Positions 44,071 to 51,908 of a stretch of 64,000 nucleotides of DNA are shown in pieces (within the stretch, counting starts at the first letter, position 1; every line of letters begins with the position of its first letter). The notes beneath the pieces are model-generated. The model did not search any database, was not told the origin of the DNA, and was given only the letters and a program-made list of their open reading frames with translations. Source of the DNA: Rhodoferax sp. (GTDB taxonomy: Bacteria > Pseudomonadota > Gammaproteobacteria > Burkholderiales > Burkholderiaceae_C). A program made the translations under genes and the position numbers. Location of the stretch: positions 62,001 through 126,000 of the forward strand of contig NZ_JANXMU010000036.1 of the NCBI RefSeq assembly GCF_025354435.1, read 5' to 3'.

Positions 44071-46031
44071 ATCGTCGCGGCAGTTTGTGTCTGTGATAGG
44101 CGTAAGCTGGCATCTGGAACGAGTTGGCCCAACAGCCTCAGAATCTGCGGAACGTCGTTTGATAAAAGTACAGTCTTGAGGTCTGCCAAGGCCAAAGTAA
44201 GACCATCCCATTGGATAAATTTTTCGCGGGCCTGCATGATGCGCGGGTGTGCAGTAGTCTGGGGATTGTCACCGGTCAAGAGCTCCTCGTAGAGTTTTTC
44301 ACCAGGACGTAACCCGGTAATGGCAATTTCGATATCGCCGTCGGGATGGGTTGCGTTACGAACTGTGAGGCCGGAGAGTGCGACCATTCGGAGGGCCAAA
44401 TCGATAATTTTGATCGGCTCGCCCATATCCAGCACAAACACATCCCCGCCATACGCCATGGCACCGGCTTGTAACACCAACTGTGCGGCCTCGGGGATGG
44501 TCATGAAGTAGCGGGTCACCTCGGGGTGGGTCACGGTCAGTGGCCCGCCGTGCACCAATTGCTTGCGGAACAAGGGCACGACACTGCCGCTGGAGCCCAG
44601 GACGTTGCCAAACCGCACCATGGCAAAAAGGGTATTGTTGGCGGTGGTGTTGGGGCTGCTGGTGTCCTCATTCCACTGCACCACCGGGCTGGCGGCCAGG
44701 GCTTGCAATATCAGCTCGGCAATCCGTTTGGTGGCCCCCATCACATTAGTGGGCCGCACGGCTTTGTCGGTAGACACCAGCACGAAATGCGCCACCGAGG
44801 TGGTGACGGCGGCGCGCGCCATGTTCAGCGTGCCAAACACGTTGTTCAAGATGCCTTCGGCCGGATTGCTTTCGACCAGCGGCACATGCTTGTAGGCAGC
44901 GGCGTGGTAGACGGTTGCGGGCCGGTACTGGGTACAGATGGCCAGCATGCGCGCGTAGTGGCCCACACTGCCCAGCAGCGGCACCAGTTCCACGTCCAGA
45001 CTGCATTGGCTGCACAGGGTTTGGAGCTCCGCATGGATGGTGTAAAGCCCGAACTCGTTGTGGTCTACCAGCACCAGCCGCAGGGGGCGCTCTGCCACGA
45101 TCTGTCGGCACAGCTCGCCACCGATACTGCCCCCGGCACCGGTCACCAGCACGGTTTTGTCGGTGAGGTTGCGGGCCAGCAGCTCGGGGTGGGGCGGAAT
45201 GGGTTCGCGGCCCAGCAGGTCTTCGATGTCGAGTTCGCGGATGTCTTGCACCGTGACGCGGCCGCTGGCCAGATCTGACAGGCCGGGCAGGGTACGCACG
45301 TGCACCGGCAGGGTTTGCAGGGTTTGCAGAATTTCGTTGCGGCGCTCCCGGCTGACGCTGGGGATGGCCAGCAAGATGTCGGTGACATTCTCCCGATGGA
45401 CAATACCGGGGATATCCTGCGGCCCGTACACCGGCACGCCGTTGATGCTGCGGCCTGTCTTGGCTGCATCGTCGTCCACAAAGCCCAGGAGGGTGTAGGT
45501 GCGCGTGCTGCCCAGGGCAGCGGCCGTTTGTACGCCTGCATTGCCCGCGCCATAAATCAGCAAGCGCGCGTCGGTGCGACGGGCCCCGCCATCCAGACCG
45601 GCCAGCCAGTAACGGGCTACTGACCGGCTGGCACCCACCAGCAGCAAGAAAATGAGTGGCTGCAGAATACCAATGCTGCGTGGGATCACTTCCCACTGCA
45701 TCCATTGCAACCACTGTAGTAAGACAATTAGCCAGAGGGTGTATATCCCTACGGCCTGGGCGGTGGCAGTAAGAGCCGCCATGCCGGTGTAGCGAAAAAT
45801 CGCCCGGTACAGGCCAAAGCGCACAAAAATGGGTACCGACAGCACCGGCCCAAGTGCATACACCGCCCATTGCGCACCGGTTGGCCAATGCGGCCGGTCC
45901 AGCCGCAGGGTGAACGCCAGCCACATGGCAAACAGCCCCAGGATCACATCCAGCGTCACCACCACCAGCCGCTTGGTGGAGCGGGACCATTGCAGAATGG
46001 CGTGCTGGTTGGAAAGAAATGCCCGCATCAT
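44067..46031 (-). CDS. membrane-bound NDP-sugar 4,6-dehydratase/epimerase (WbpM/CapD family)
   Basis: A 654-aa protein: four N-terminal membrane helices (about 20-140), a first Rossmann CoA-binding-like domain (LIYGAGNAGVQTAAAL, about 160) and a catalytic SDR domain (VLVTGAGGSIGGELC, about 290). The motif NVMGATK has Met where SDRs have Tyr, as in WbpM (Ser-Met-Lys). STDKAVRPTNVMGATKR is diagnostic. It should convert UDP-GlcNAc to its 4-keto-6-deoxy derivative. The start overlaps the LON gene (ATGATG: 46031 or 46028). Confidence 0.93.
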   Translation of the reverse strand: MMRAFLSNQHAILQWSRSTKRLVVVTLDVILGLFAMWLAFTLRLDRPHWPTGAQWAVYALGPVLSVPIFVRFGLYRAIFRYTGMAALTATAQAVGIYTLWLIVLLQWLQWMQWEVIPRSIGILQPLIFLLLVGASRSVARYWLAGLDGGARRTDARLLIYGAGNAGVQTAAALGSTRTYTLLGFVDDDAAKTGRSINGVPVYGPQDIPGIVHRENVTDILLAIPSVSRERRNEILQTLQTLPVHVRTLPGLSDLASGRVTVQDIRELDIEDLLGREPIPPHPELLARNLTDKTVLVTGAGGSIGGELCRQIVAERPLRLVLVDHNEFGLYTIHAELQTLCSQCSLDVELVPLLGSVGHYARMLAICTQYRPATVYHAAAYKHVPLVESNPAEGILNNVFGTLNMARAAVTTSVAHFVLVSTDKAVRPTNVMGATKRIAELILQALAASPVVQWNEDTSSPNTTANNTLFAMVRFGNVLGSSGSVVPLFRKQLVHGGPLTVTHPEVTRYFMTIPEAAQLVLQAGAMAYGGDVFVLDMGEPIKIIDLALRMVALSGLTVRNATHPDGDIEIAITGLRPGEKLYEELLTGDNPQTTAHPRIMQAREKFIQWDGLTLALADLKTVLLSNDVPQILRLLGQLVPDASLRLSQTQTAATI

Positions 46032-46711
46032 TCGGGACGCTGTGGGGACGGGTGTGCCTTGGCCAGCACGTCCGACACCAGTTCCAACCGTACCAGCGGG
46101 CTGTCCAGGGCCAGTAGATTGTGTTTGAGCTGCACCGACAGCGGCAGCATTTCACACCAGCGGTTGGCCACCCAGCCGCAATCGTCCAGCTGCATGGGTA
46201 GCAGGATGGGGAAGCGGTTTTCTGCCACATGCTGTTCACGCAGCGTCTGGACCAGTTGCCCCAGGATATGGGATGCGTGGGCCAGGTCGCTGGGAATAGG
46301 AGTGGCGACATCGTCGTTCAGCAGCTCCACATCTGCCACCCATTGGCCGTGGGCCAGCTGGCGACTCGAGTTGATCCGAAAGCGCTCGGTGCCCAGGCAG
46401 TCAATCTCCATCAAACCGGGTTGGGGTGCCTCGAAATGGGTGATACGGGCCAGCGTACCCACCGGATGGAACAGCCCACTCTGGGCTCCAGGGCGGCGTA
46501 CTTCGGAGCCCTGCATCAGCGAGACGATACCGAAGGGGGTTCCATCCTTGCGGCATTGCTCCACCATGTGGAGGTAGCGCACTTCAAAAATACGCAAGGG
46601 CAGCAGACCACCGGGGAACAGCACGGTCTCCAGGGGGAACAAGGGCAGGTTGGCGTGGGCGCGGGGTGTGGACAAAGGGGGCTCTGGGCAAACGGTTACA
46701 GGCGCTATCAT
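46028..46711 (-). CDS. LON substrate-binding-domain protein
   Basis: A 227-aa protein consisting only of the Lon N-terminal (LON) domain: LPLFPLETVLFPGGLLPLRIFE, FGIVSLMQGSEVR, VGTLARITHFE, and a C-terminal helical part. There is no AAA or protease domain. Family function is unknown. ATG 46711 is preferred; a longer frame to 46747 would overlap the divergent yggT start. Overlaps the WbpM-like gene by four bases, so it probably heads the glycan transcript. Confidence 0.88.
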   Translation of the reverse strand: MIAPVTVCPEPPLSTPRAHANLPLFPLETVLFPGGLLPLRIFEVRYLHMVEQCRKDGTPFGIVSLMQGSEVRRPGAQSGLFHPVGTLARITHFEAPQPGLMEIDCLGTERFRINSSRQLAHGQWVADVELLNDDVATPIPSDLAHASHILGQLVQTLREQHVAENRFPILLPMQLDDCGWVANRWCEMLPLSVQLKHNLLALDSPLVRLELVSDVLAKAHPSPQRPE

Positions 46712-46735
46712 CCCACGACCCGAATAGGCGTTTGC

Positions 46736-47290
46736 ATGTTGTACCAAATCATCTCGTTTTTGTTGGAAGTCGCCACCGGTCTGGTCGGCAGTGCTTGCCT
46801 GTTGCGCCTGTATATGCAGTACCAGCGCATTTCATTTCGTAATCCTGTCGGGAACCTGGTGTTTGCGCTCAGCGACTGGCTGGTGCTGCCACTGCGGCGG
46901 CTGGTGCCTGCGGTGGGTCGCTGGGATCTGGCCAGTGTGATCGCCCCGTTTTTGCTGAAGCTGCTGCAGTTCTTCTTGCTGTGGTTGTGGGCGGGCGGCG
47001 TGGCGGGTGTGCAGGCGGTGCCGGTGCTGGCGGTGTTTGGCGTGGTGTCGATGGTCATTACCGGCCTGATCGGCATGCTGCTTATCTACAGCGTGCTGTC
47101 GTGGATGCAGGCCCGCTCACCGCTGTCCGATGTGCTGGAGCGCCTATGTGCCCCTTTGCTGCAACCCGTTCGGCGTATCGTGCCGCCGGTGGGTGGCTTT
47201 GATCTATCGGCGCTGGTGCTGTTGGTGCTGTTGCAGGTTGCATCCATCGTGATGAACTACGCACTGCCAGCGGTGTTGGTGATGCTATAA
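46736..47290 (+). CDS. yggT: YggT family membrane protein
   Basis: A 184-aa integral membrane protein with two YGGT repeats, each with two helices and a conserved RNPVGNLVFALSDWLVLPLR or SPLSDVLERLCAPLLQPVRR segment. Family linked to osmotic or division functions; exact role unknown. Divergent from the LON gene with 24 bp between starts. It converges on accD, with a THR copy between them. Confidence 0.9.
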   Translation: MLYQIISFLLEVATGLVGSACLLRLYMQYQRISFRNPVGNLVFALSDWLVLPLRRLVPAVGRWDLASVIAPFLLKLLQFFLLWLWAGGVAGVQAVPVLAVFGVVSMVITGLIGMLLIYSVLSWMQARSPLSDVLERLCAPLLQPVRRIVPPVGGFDLSALVLLVLLQVASIVMNYALPAVLVML

Positions 47291-47301
47291 ACCCGCACGC
47301 T

Positions 47302-47380
47302 GCTATCTATTTTAAATATATTTTTAGTAGCAGATAGTGCAGGTGGAACCTACGCTATCTGCCATTTTTACTTACTAAAA
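47302..47380 (+). repeat. THR repeat copy between convergent yggT and accD
   Basis: GCTATCTATTTTAAATA, TTTTTAGTAGC, hairpin II GCAGATAGTG...CGCTATCTGC (perfect except a G-T pair, arms differ from consensus but pair with each other), then CATTTTTACTTACTAAAA. Confidence 0.88.
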
Positions 47381-47393
47381 AGGGCCTAAAAAC

Positions 47394-48266
47394 CTAAACA
47401 ACCGCATCGACTGGCTGCTTGAGCAGCATAGCTAGCGTGTGGGCGATGGTTTTGCGCAACTCTTTGCGGTTGCAGATCAGGTCGATGGCACCCTTTTGCT
47501 GCAGGAACTCGGCCCGCTGGAAGCCTTCGGGCAAGGTCACGCGCACGGTGGATTCGATCACGCGGGGGCCGGCAAAGCCGATCAACGCCTTGGGCTCGGC
47601 AATCACCACGTCGCCCACAAACGCAAAACCTGCGCTCACGCCGCCCATGGTCGGGTCGGTCAGCACGCTGATGTAAGGCAGGCCTTTTTTGGCCAGGCGG
47701 GTTAAAGACGCATTGGTTTTGGCCATTTGCATCAGGCTCAGTAAGCCTTCTTGCATGCGCGCGCCGCCGGTGGCGGTAAAGCAAATGAAGGGCACTTTTT
47801 GCTCAATGGCGGCGTGCACGGCGCGCACAAAGCGCTCGCCCACCACGCTGCCCATGCTGCCGCCCATGAATTCAAATTCAAAGCAGGCCACCACCACGTT
47901 GATACCGTGGACCGAGCCGCCCATCACCACCAGTGCATCGGTTTCACCGGTGTTTTCCATAGCCTCTTTGATGCGCTCGGGGTACTTGCGGCTGTCCTTG
48001 AACTTCAGCGGATCGACCGGCACCACCTCCTGGCCCAGTTCGTAGCGGCCTTCGGCATCCAGAAATACATTCAGCCGCGCGCGGGCGCTGATGCGGTGGT
48101 GGTGGCCGCAGGTGGGGCAGACGTTCTGGTTCTGCTCCAGGTCGGTCTTGTACAGCACGGTTTCGCAGCTTGGGCATTTGATCCACAGCCCCTCGGGCAC
48201 GCTGCGCCGGTCGGCCGGGTCGGAGCGCTGGATTTTGGTGGGGAGCAGTTTTTCAAGCCAAGACAT
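47394..48266 (-). CDS. accD: acetyl-CoA carboxylase carboxyltransferase subunit beta
   Basis: A 290-aa carboxyltransferase subunit for malonyl-CoA synthesis. The N-terminal zinc ribbon has [11 protein letters not shown] and [10 protein letters not shown]. The crotonase core has [28 protein letters not shown] and [14 protein letters not shown]. Start MSWLEKLLP with GAGGAA upstream. It ends the trp operon direction (trpA 54 bp upstream). The usual neighbour folC is absent on this side. Confidence 0.97.
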   Translation of the reverse strand: MSWLEKLLPTKIQRSDPADRRSVPEGLWIKCPSCETVLYKTDLEQNQNVCPTCGHHHRISARARLNVFLDAEGRYELGQEVVPVDPLKFKDSRKYPERIKEAMENTGETDALVVMGGSVHGINVVVACFEFEFMGGSMGSVVGERFVRAVHAAIEQKVPFICFTATGGARMQEGLLSLMQMAKTNASLTRLAKKGLPYISVLTDPTMGGVSAGFAFVGDVVIAEPKALIGFAGPRVIESTVRVTLPEGFQRAEFLQQKGAIDLICNRKELRKTIAHTLAMLLKQPVDAVV

Positions 48267-48320
48267 GTGGGTTCCTCTGTACTGTGGGCGCGCCCTGGCC
48301 ATCCAGGGGCGCGCCGGGGA

Positions 48321-49130
48321 TTATGCGTCTAGCGCTGTGCGGATGCCGCGCAAGAAGTCGGCGGCGGTGGCCACTACCTGGTCGTGCGGCTGGTTTTCGA
48401 TCAGCTGGATGATCTTGCTGCCGATCACCACCGCGTCAGCCACCTGGCCGATGGCGCGGGCGGTTTCGGCATCGCGGATGCCAAAACCCACGCCCACGGG
48501 GATGTGCACGTGCTGGCGGATGCGTGGCAGCATGGCCCCGACCGCGCCGGTGTCCAGCGTGCCCGCACCCGTCACGCCCTTGAGCGACACGTAGTACACG
48601 TAGCCGCTGGCCACTTTGGCCACCTGTTGCATGCGTTTTTCGGTGGAGGTGGGGGCCAGCAGAAAGATCAGGTCCATGTTGTGGGCCTTGAGCTTGGCGG
48701 CAAAGTCCACGCATTCTTCGGGCGGGTAGTCCACCACCAGCACGCCGTCCACACCGGCTTTCGAGGCGTTCTGGATGAAGGCATCGGCACCATGCGTCTG
48801 GTCGTAGCGCTCCACCGGGTTGGCGTAGCCCATCAGCACCACGGGCGTATGCGCGTCTTGCAGGCGGAACTGGCGCACCATCTCCAGCACGTCGGCCATG
48901 CCGATGCCAAAAGCCAGGGCCTTGTCGCCCGACTTCTGGATCACCGGGCCGTCGGCCATGGGGTCGCTGAACGGTATGCCCAGCTCGATCACGTCGGCCC
49001 CGGCGGCCACCATGCCGTGCATCAGCGCGGGCGTGATGTCGGCGAAGGGGTAGCCAGCGGTGACATACGGAATCAAGGCCTTACGGCCTGCTTTCTGGAG
49101 CTGGGCGAAGGTGGTCGTGATGCGGCTCAT
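48321..49130 (-). CDS. trpA: tryptophan synthase alpha chain
   Basis: Cleaves indole-3-glycerol phosphate; TIM barrel, 269 aa. [28 protein letters not shown] (catalytic Glu), [11 protein letters not shown] (Asp) and [12 protein letters not shown] are all present. It overlaps trpB by four bases. Confidence 0.98.
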   Translation of the reverse strand: MSRITTTFAQLQKAGRKALIPYVTAGYPFADITPALMHGMVAAGADVIELGIPFSDPMADGPVIQKSGDKALAFGIGMADVLEMVRQFRLQDAHTPVVLMGYANPVERYDQTHGADAFIQNASKAGVDGVLVVDYPPEECVDFAAKLKAHNMDLIFLLAPTSTEKRMQQVAKVASGYVYYVSLKGVTGAGTLDTGAVGAMLPRIRQHVHIPVGVGFGIRDAETARAIGQVADAVVIGSKIIQLIENQPHDQVVATAADFLRGIRTALDA

Positions 49131-50410
49131 ACAGCCTCCTTGAGGGTGTTGCCTGCACCTTTGACGGTCAGGCCGCGCATGGAAGGGCGGTCATAGAAAT
49201 CGCTGCCCGACAAATCGGCCACCGTGCCAATGTCCTTGTCGCCCCGGCCCGACAGGTTCACCAGAATCGACTGGTCGGGCCGCATGATTTTAGCCAGCTT
49301 CATGGCGTAAGCAAAGGCGTGGCTGGATTCCAGCGCAGGGATGATGCCCTCGGTGCGGCACAGGTAATGGAAGGCGGTCAAAGCTTCCGCGTCGGTAATC
49401 CCCACGTACTCGGCGCGGCCAATGTCCTTCAGGAACGCATGCTCGGGGCCGACGCCGGGGTAGTCCAGCCCGGCGCTGATGCTGTGGGTTTCGGTGACCT
49501 GGCCGTTCGCGTCTTGCAGCAAATAGGTGCGGTTGCCGTGGAGCACGCCCGGGCTACCCTTTTGCAGCGATGCCGAGTGTTTGCCCGATTCCAGGCCTTC
49601 GCCCGCCGCTTCCACGCCAATCAGCCGGGTGGCCGCCACATCGATGTAGGGGTAGAAAATGCCCATGGCATTGCTGCCACCGCCCACGCAGGCCACCACG
49701 GCATCGGGTTGGGGACTGGTACAGCCCGCAGCCGCCAGCATTTCGGGCATTTGCACCAGGCATTCGTTGCCGATCACGCTCTGGAAGTCGCGCACCATCA
49801 TCGGGTAGGGGTGCGGGCCCGCCACCGTGCCGATGATGTAGAAAGTGTTGTCCACATTGGCCACCCAGTCGCGCATGGCCTCGTTCAGCGCGTCTTTCAG
49901 GGTTTTACTGCCCGACTCCACCGGCACCACGGTGGCACCCAGCAGCTTCATGCGGTAGACGTTGGGGCTTTGGCGCTTCACGTCTTCGCTGCCCATGTAG
50001 ACCACGCACTCCAGGCCGTAGCGGGCGCAGATGGTGGCCGTGGCTACGCCGTGCTGGCCCGCGCCCGTCTCGGCAATGATGCGCGGCTTGCCCATGCGCT
50101 TGGCCAGCATGGCCTGGCCGATGGTGTTGTTGATCTTGTGCGCGCCGGTGTGGTTCAGGTCTTCGCGCTTGAGGAAGATCTGCGCGCCGCCCATTTCACG
50201 GCTGGTGCGGGCCGCGTGGTAGACCGGCGATGGGCGGCCGACAAAGTGGGCCAGTTCCGATTCAAACTCGGCCAGAAAGGCCGGGTCATGCTGGTACTGG
50301 GCGTAAGCGTCTTTCAGCTCTTCAATGGCGTGGGTCAGCGTCTCGGAAACGAAACTGCCGCCATAAATGCCGAAGTGGCCTGAGACATCAGGCTGTTGGT
50401 AGGTTGTCAT
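49127..50410 (-). CDS. trpB: tryptophan synthase beta chain
   Basis: PLP enzyme that joins indole and serine; 427 aa. The PLP lysine is in [19 protein letters not shown] binds phosphate, and the C-terminal [12 protein letters not shown] is standard. The start overlaps the end of trpF by 23 bases and has no good Shine-Dalgarno, so it probably depends on trpF translation. Confidence 0.98.
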   Translation of the reverse strand: MTTYQQPDVSGHFGIYGGSFVSETLTHAIEELKDAYAQYQHDPAFLAEFESELAHFVGRPSPVYHAARTSREMGGAQIFLKREDLNHTGAHKINNTIGQAMLAKRMGKPRIIAETGAGQHGVATATICARYGLECVVYMGSEDVKRQSPNVYRMKLLGATVVPVESGSKTLKDALNEAMRDWVANVDNTFYIIGTVAGPHPYPMMVRDFQSVIGNECLVQMPEMLAAAGCTSPQPDAVVACVGGGSNAMGIFYPYIDVAATRLIGVEAAGEGLESGKHSASLQKGSPGVLHGNRTYLLQDANGQVTETHSISAGLDYPGVGPEHAFLKDIGRAEYVGITDAEALTAFHYLCRTEGIIPALESSHAFAYAMKLAKIMRPDQSILVNLSGRGDKDIGTVADLSGSDFYDRPSMRGLTVKGAGNTLKEAV

Positions 50411-51104
50411 GGTTTAACTTTGCAAGTTGGTCGTCTGCCGCGCGCACAGCGGCGACAAACTGGTGGATTTTTGCGGCGTCTTTAATCCCCTTGGAGATTT
50501 CGACACCGGAGCTCACATCAACGGACAGCGACAAAGCGCGTGGCCGAACCTGCAAAATGCCATCGGTCACGTTTGCAGGCGTGAGTCCACCACTTAAGAC
50601 GAGGTGAGAGCTGACGCTTGGAGGAAGACGTGACCAATTGAATGTTTTTCCGCCGCCACCAAAACCTTCGACGTGTGCGTCGAGCAGGATGGCTTGGGCT
50701 GTTGCGTAATCGGAAGCAAATTTTAGCAAGTCGAACGGCTGACTGTCATCCAGGGGAATTCGGGCTGCCCGTAAAAAGGGCCGCGTGCCGTTGGCACTGG
50801 CCGCCCAGCACTCCGCAGGCGACTCTTCACCATGAAATTGCACTGTAGCGCTTGGTATATATGCACATGCAGCTATTACATTGATAGCGAACTCGTTGAC
50901 GAACAATAAAACTGGTGTAACGAAGGGCGGCAAGCGCTTGGCCAGCTCGGCCGCGCGCTGGGGCGTCACGTAGCGCGGGCTGGGCGGGTACAGCACAAAG
51001 CCGACGGCATCGGCCCCGGCGGCGACGGCTGCGTCCACGTCTTGCTCGCGGGTCAAGCCGCAAATTTTGATGCGGGTGCGCTGGTGAAAAATTTTGGGTG
51101 TCAT
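50388..51104 (-). CDS. trpF: phosphoribosylanthranilate isomerase
   Basis: Amadori rearrangement in tryptophan synthesis; TIM barrel, 238 aa. The catalytic Cys is in [12 protein letters not shown] and the Asp in SVDVSSGVE. Between LFVN and QFHGEE lie 18 residues ([18 protein letters not shown]), the same number as in E. coli and Pseudomonas TrpF as I recall them, yet this stretch is encoded by a THR copy (50830-50888). ATG 51104 overlaps the truA stop by four bases; an upstream TTG is less likely. Confidence 0.95.
   Translation of the reverse strand: MTPKIFHQRTRIKICGLTREQDVDAAVAAGADAVGFVLYPPSPRYVTPQRAAELAKRLPPFVTPVLLFVNEFAINVIAACAYIPSATVQFHGEESPAECWAASANGTRPFLRAARIPLDDSQPFDLLKFASDYATAQAILLDAHVEGFGGGGKTFNWSRLPPSVSSHLVLSGGLTPANVTDGILQVRPRALSLSVDVSSGVEISKGIKDAAKIHQFVAAVRAADDQLAKLNHDNLPTA
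50830..50888 (-). repeat. THR repeat copy inside trpF
   Basis: Minus strand: GCTATCAATGTAATAGC, TGCATGTGCATATATACC, AAGCGCTACAG, TGCAATTTCATGG. Gene orientation, in frame, length-neutral. One of the clearest intragenic copies. Confidence 0.9.
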
Positions 51105-51883
51105 GGCAACCAATCATAGGCTGGCGTGCGGTCGGGCAAGCCCCAGTGTTCTGGATACACCGGCCCCATGAAGTACAAACCGTCGGGAGAGAAGGTGGGG
51201 GCGGCGGCTTTGCGGTCACGCGCGGCCAGTACGTCCAAAATCCACTCTGGCGGCTGGAAGCCCTGGCCTATCACCACCAGGCAGCCCATCAGGTTGCGGA
51301 TCATGTGGTGCAAAAAGGCATTGGCTTCAAACTCAAAGCGCCAGTACACGCCGCGTTGGGAGATATCGATGCGGCTCAGGGTTTTGATTGGCGACAAGGC
51401 CTGGCAGCGCGCCGCCCTGAACGATGAAAAGTCATGCTCGCCCAGCAAATGGGCGGCTGCCTGTTGCATGGCGGCCTGGTCCAGCGGACGGTAGACCCAG
51501 CCCACGCGCCCGCCTTCCACGCTGGGGCGCACCGGCGACTCCAGCAGCGCGTACACATAGCGGCGGGCCACGGCGCTGGCGCGGCAGTGGAAGCTGTTGG
51601 GCATTTCCTGGGCCCACTGCACGGCGATATCGCGGGGTAAAAAGGCATTCACGCCGCGCACCCACGAGGCGGTGGGGCGCTGCAGGGGCGTGTCGAAGTG
51701 CACCACCTGCATCAGGCCGTGCACACCGGCATCGGTGCGGCCTGCGCACAGGGTGGACACCTTGCGCTGGCTGAACGCGGCCAGCGCGGCCTCCAGCTTG
51801 TCTTGCACGGTGTTGCCAGACAGCTGGCTCTGCCATCCCTCGTAGCCCTGGCCGTTGTAGCTAACGCCCAGGGCTATCCGCAC
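51101..51883 (-). CDS. truA: tRNA pseudouridine(38-40) synthase TruA
   Basis: Modifies the anticodon arm of tRNAs; 260 aa. Catalytic Asp in CAGRTDAGVHGLMQ; N-terminal RIALGVSYNGQGYEGWQ; C-terminal RNLMGCLVVIGQG. No ATG is in frame near the start; GTG at 51883 preceded by GGGGAAA is the best choice. A longer frame to 51997 enters fimV. Overlaps trpF by four bases. Confidence 0.95.
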   Translation of the reverse strand: MRIALGVSYNGQGYEGWQSQLSGNTVQDKLEAALAAFSQRKVSTLCAGRTDAGVHGLMQVVHFDTPLQRPTASWVRGVNAFLPRDIAVQWAQEMPNSFHCRASAVARRYVYALLESPVRPSVEGGRVGWVYRPLDQAAMQQAAAHLLGEHDFSSFRAARCQALSPIKTLSRIDISQRGVYWRFEFEANAFLHHMIRNLMGCLVVIGQGFQPPEWILDVLAARDRKAAAPTFSPDGLYFMGPVYPEHWGLPDRTPAYDWLP

Positions 51884-51908
51884 AGCGCATTTCCCCGGTG
51901 CAGAGGCA

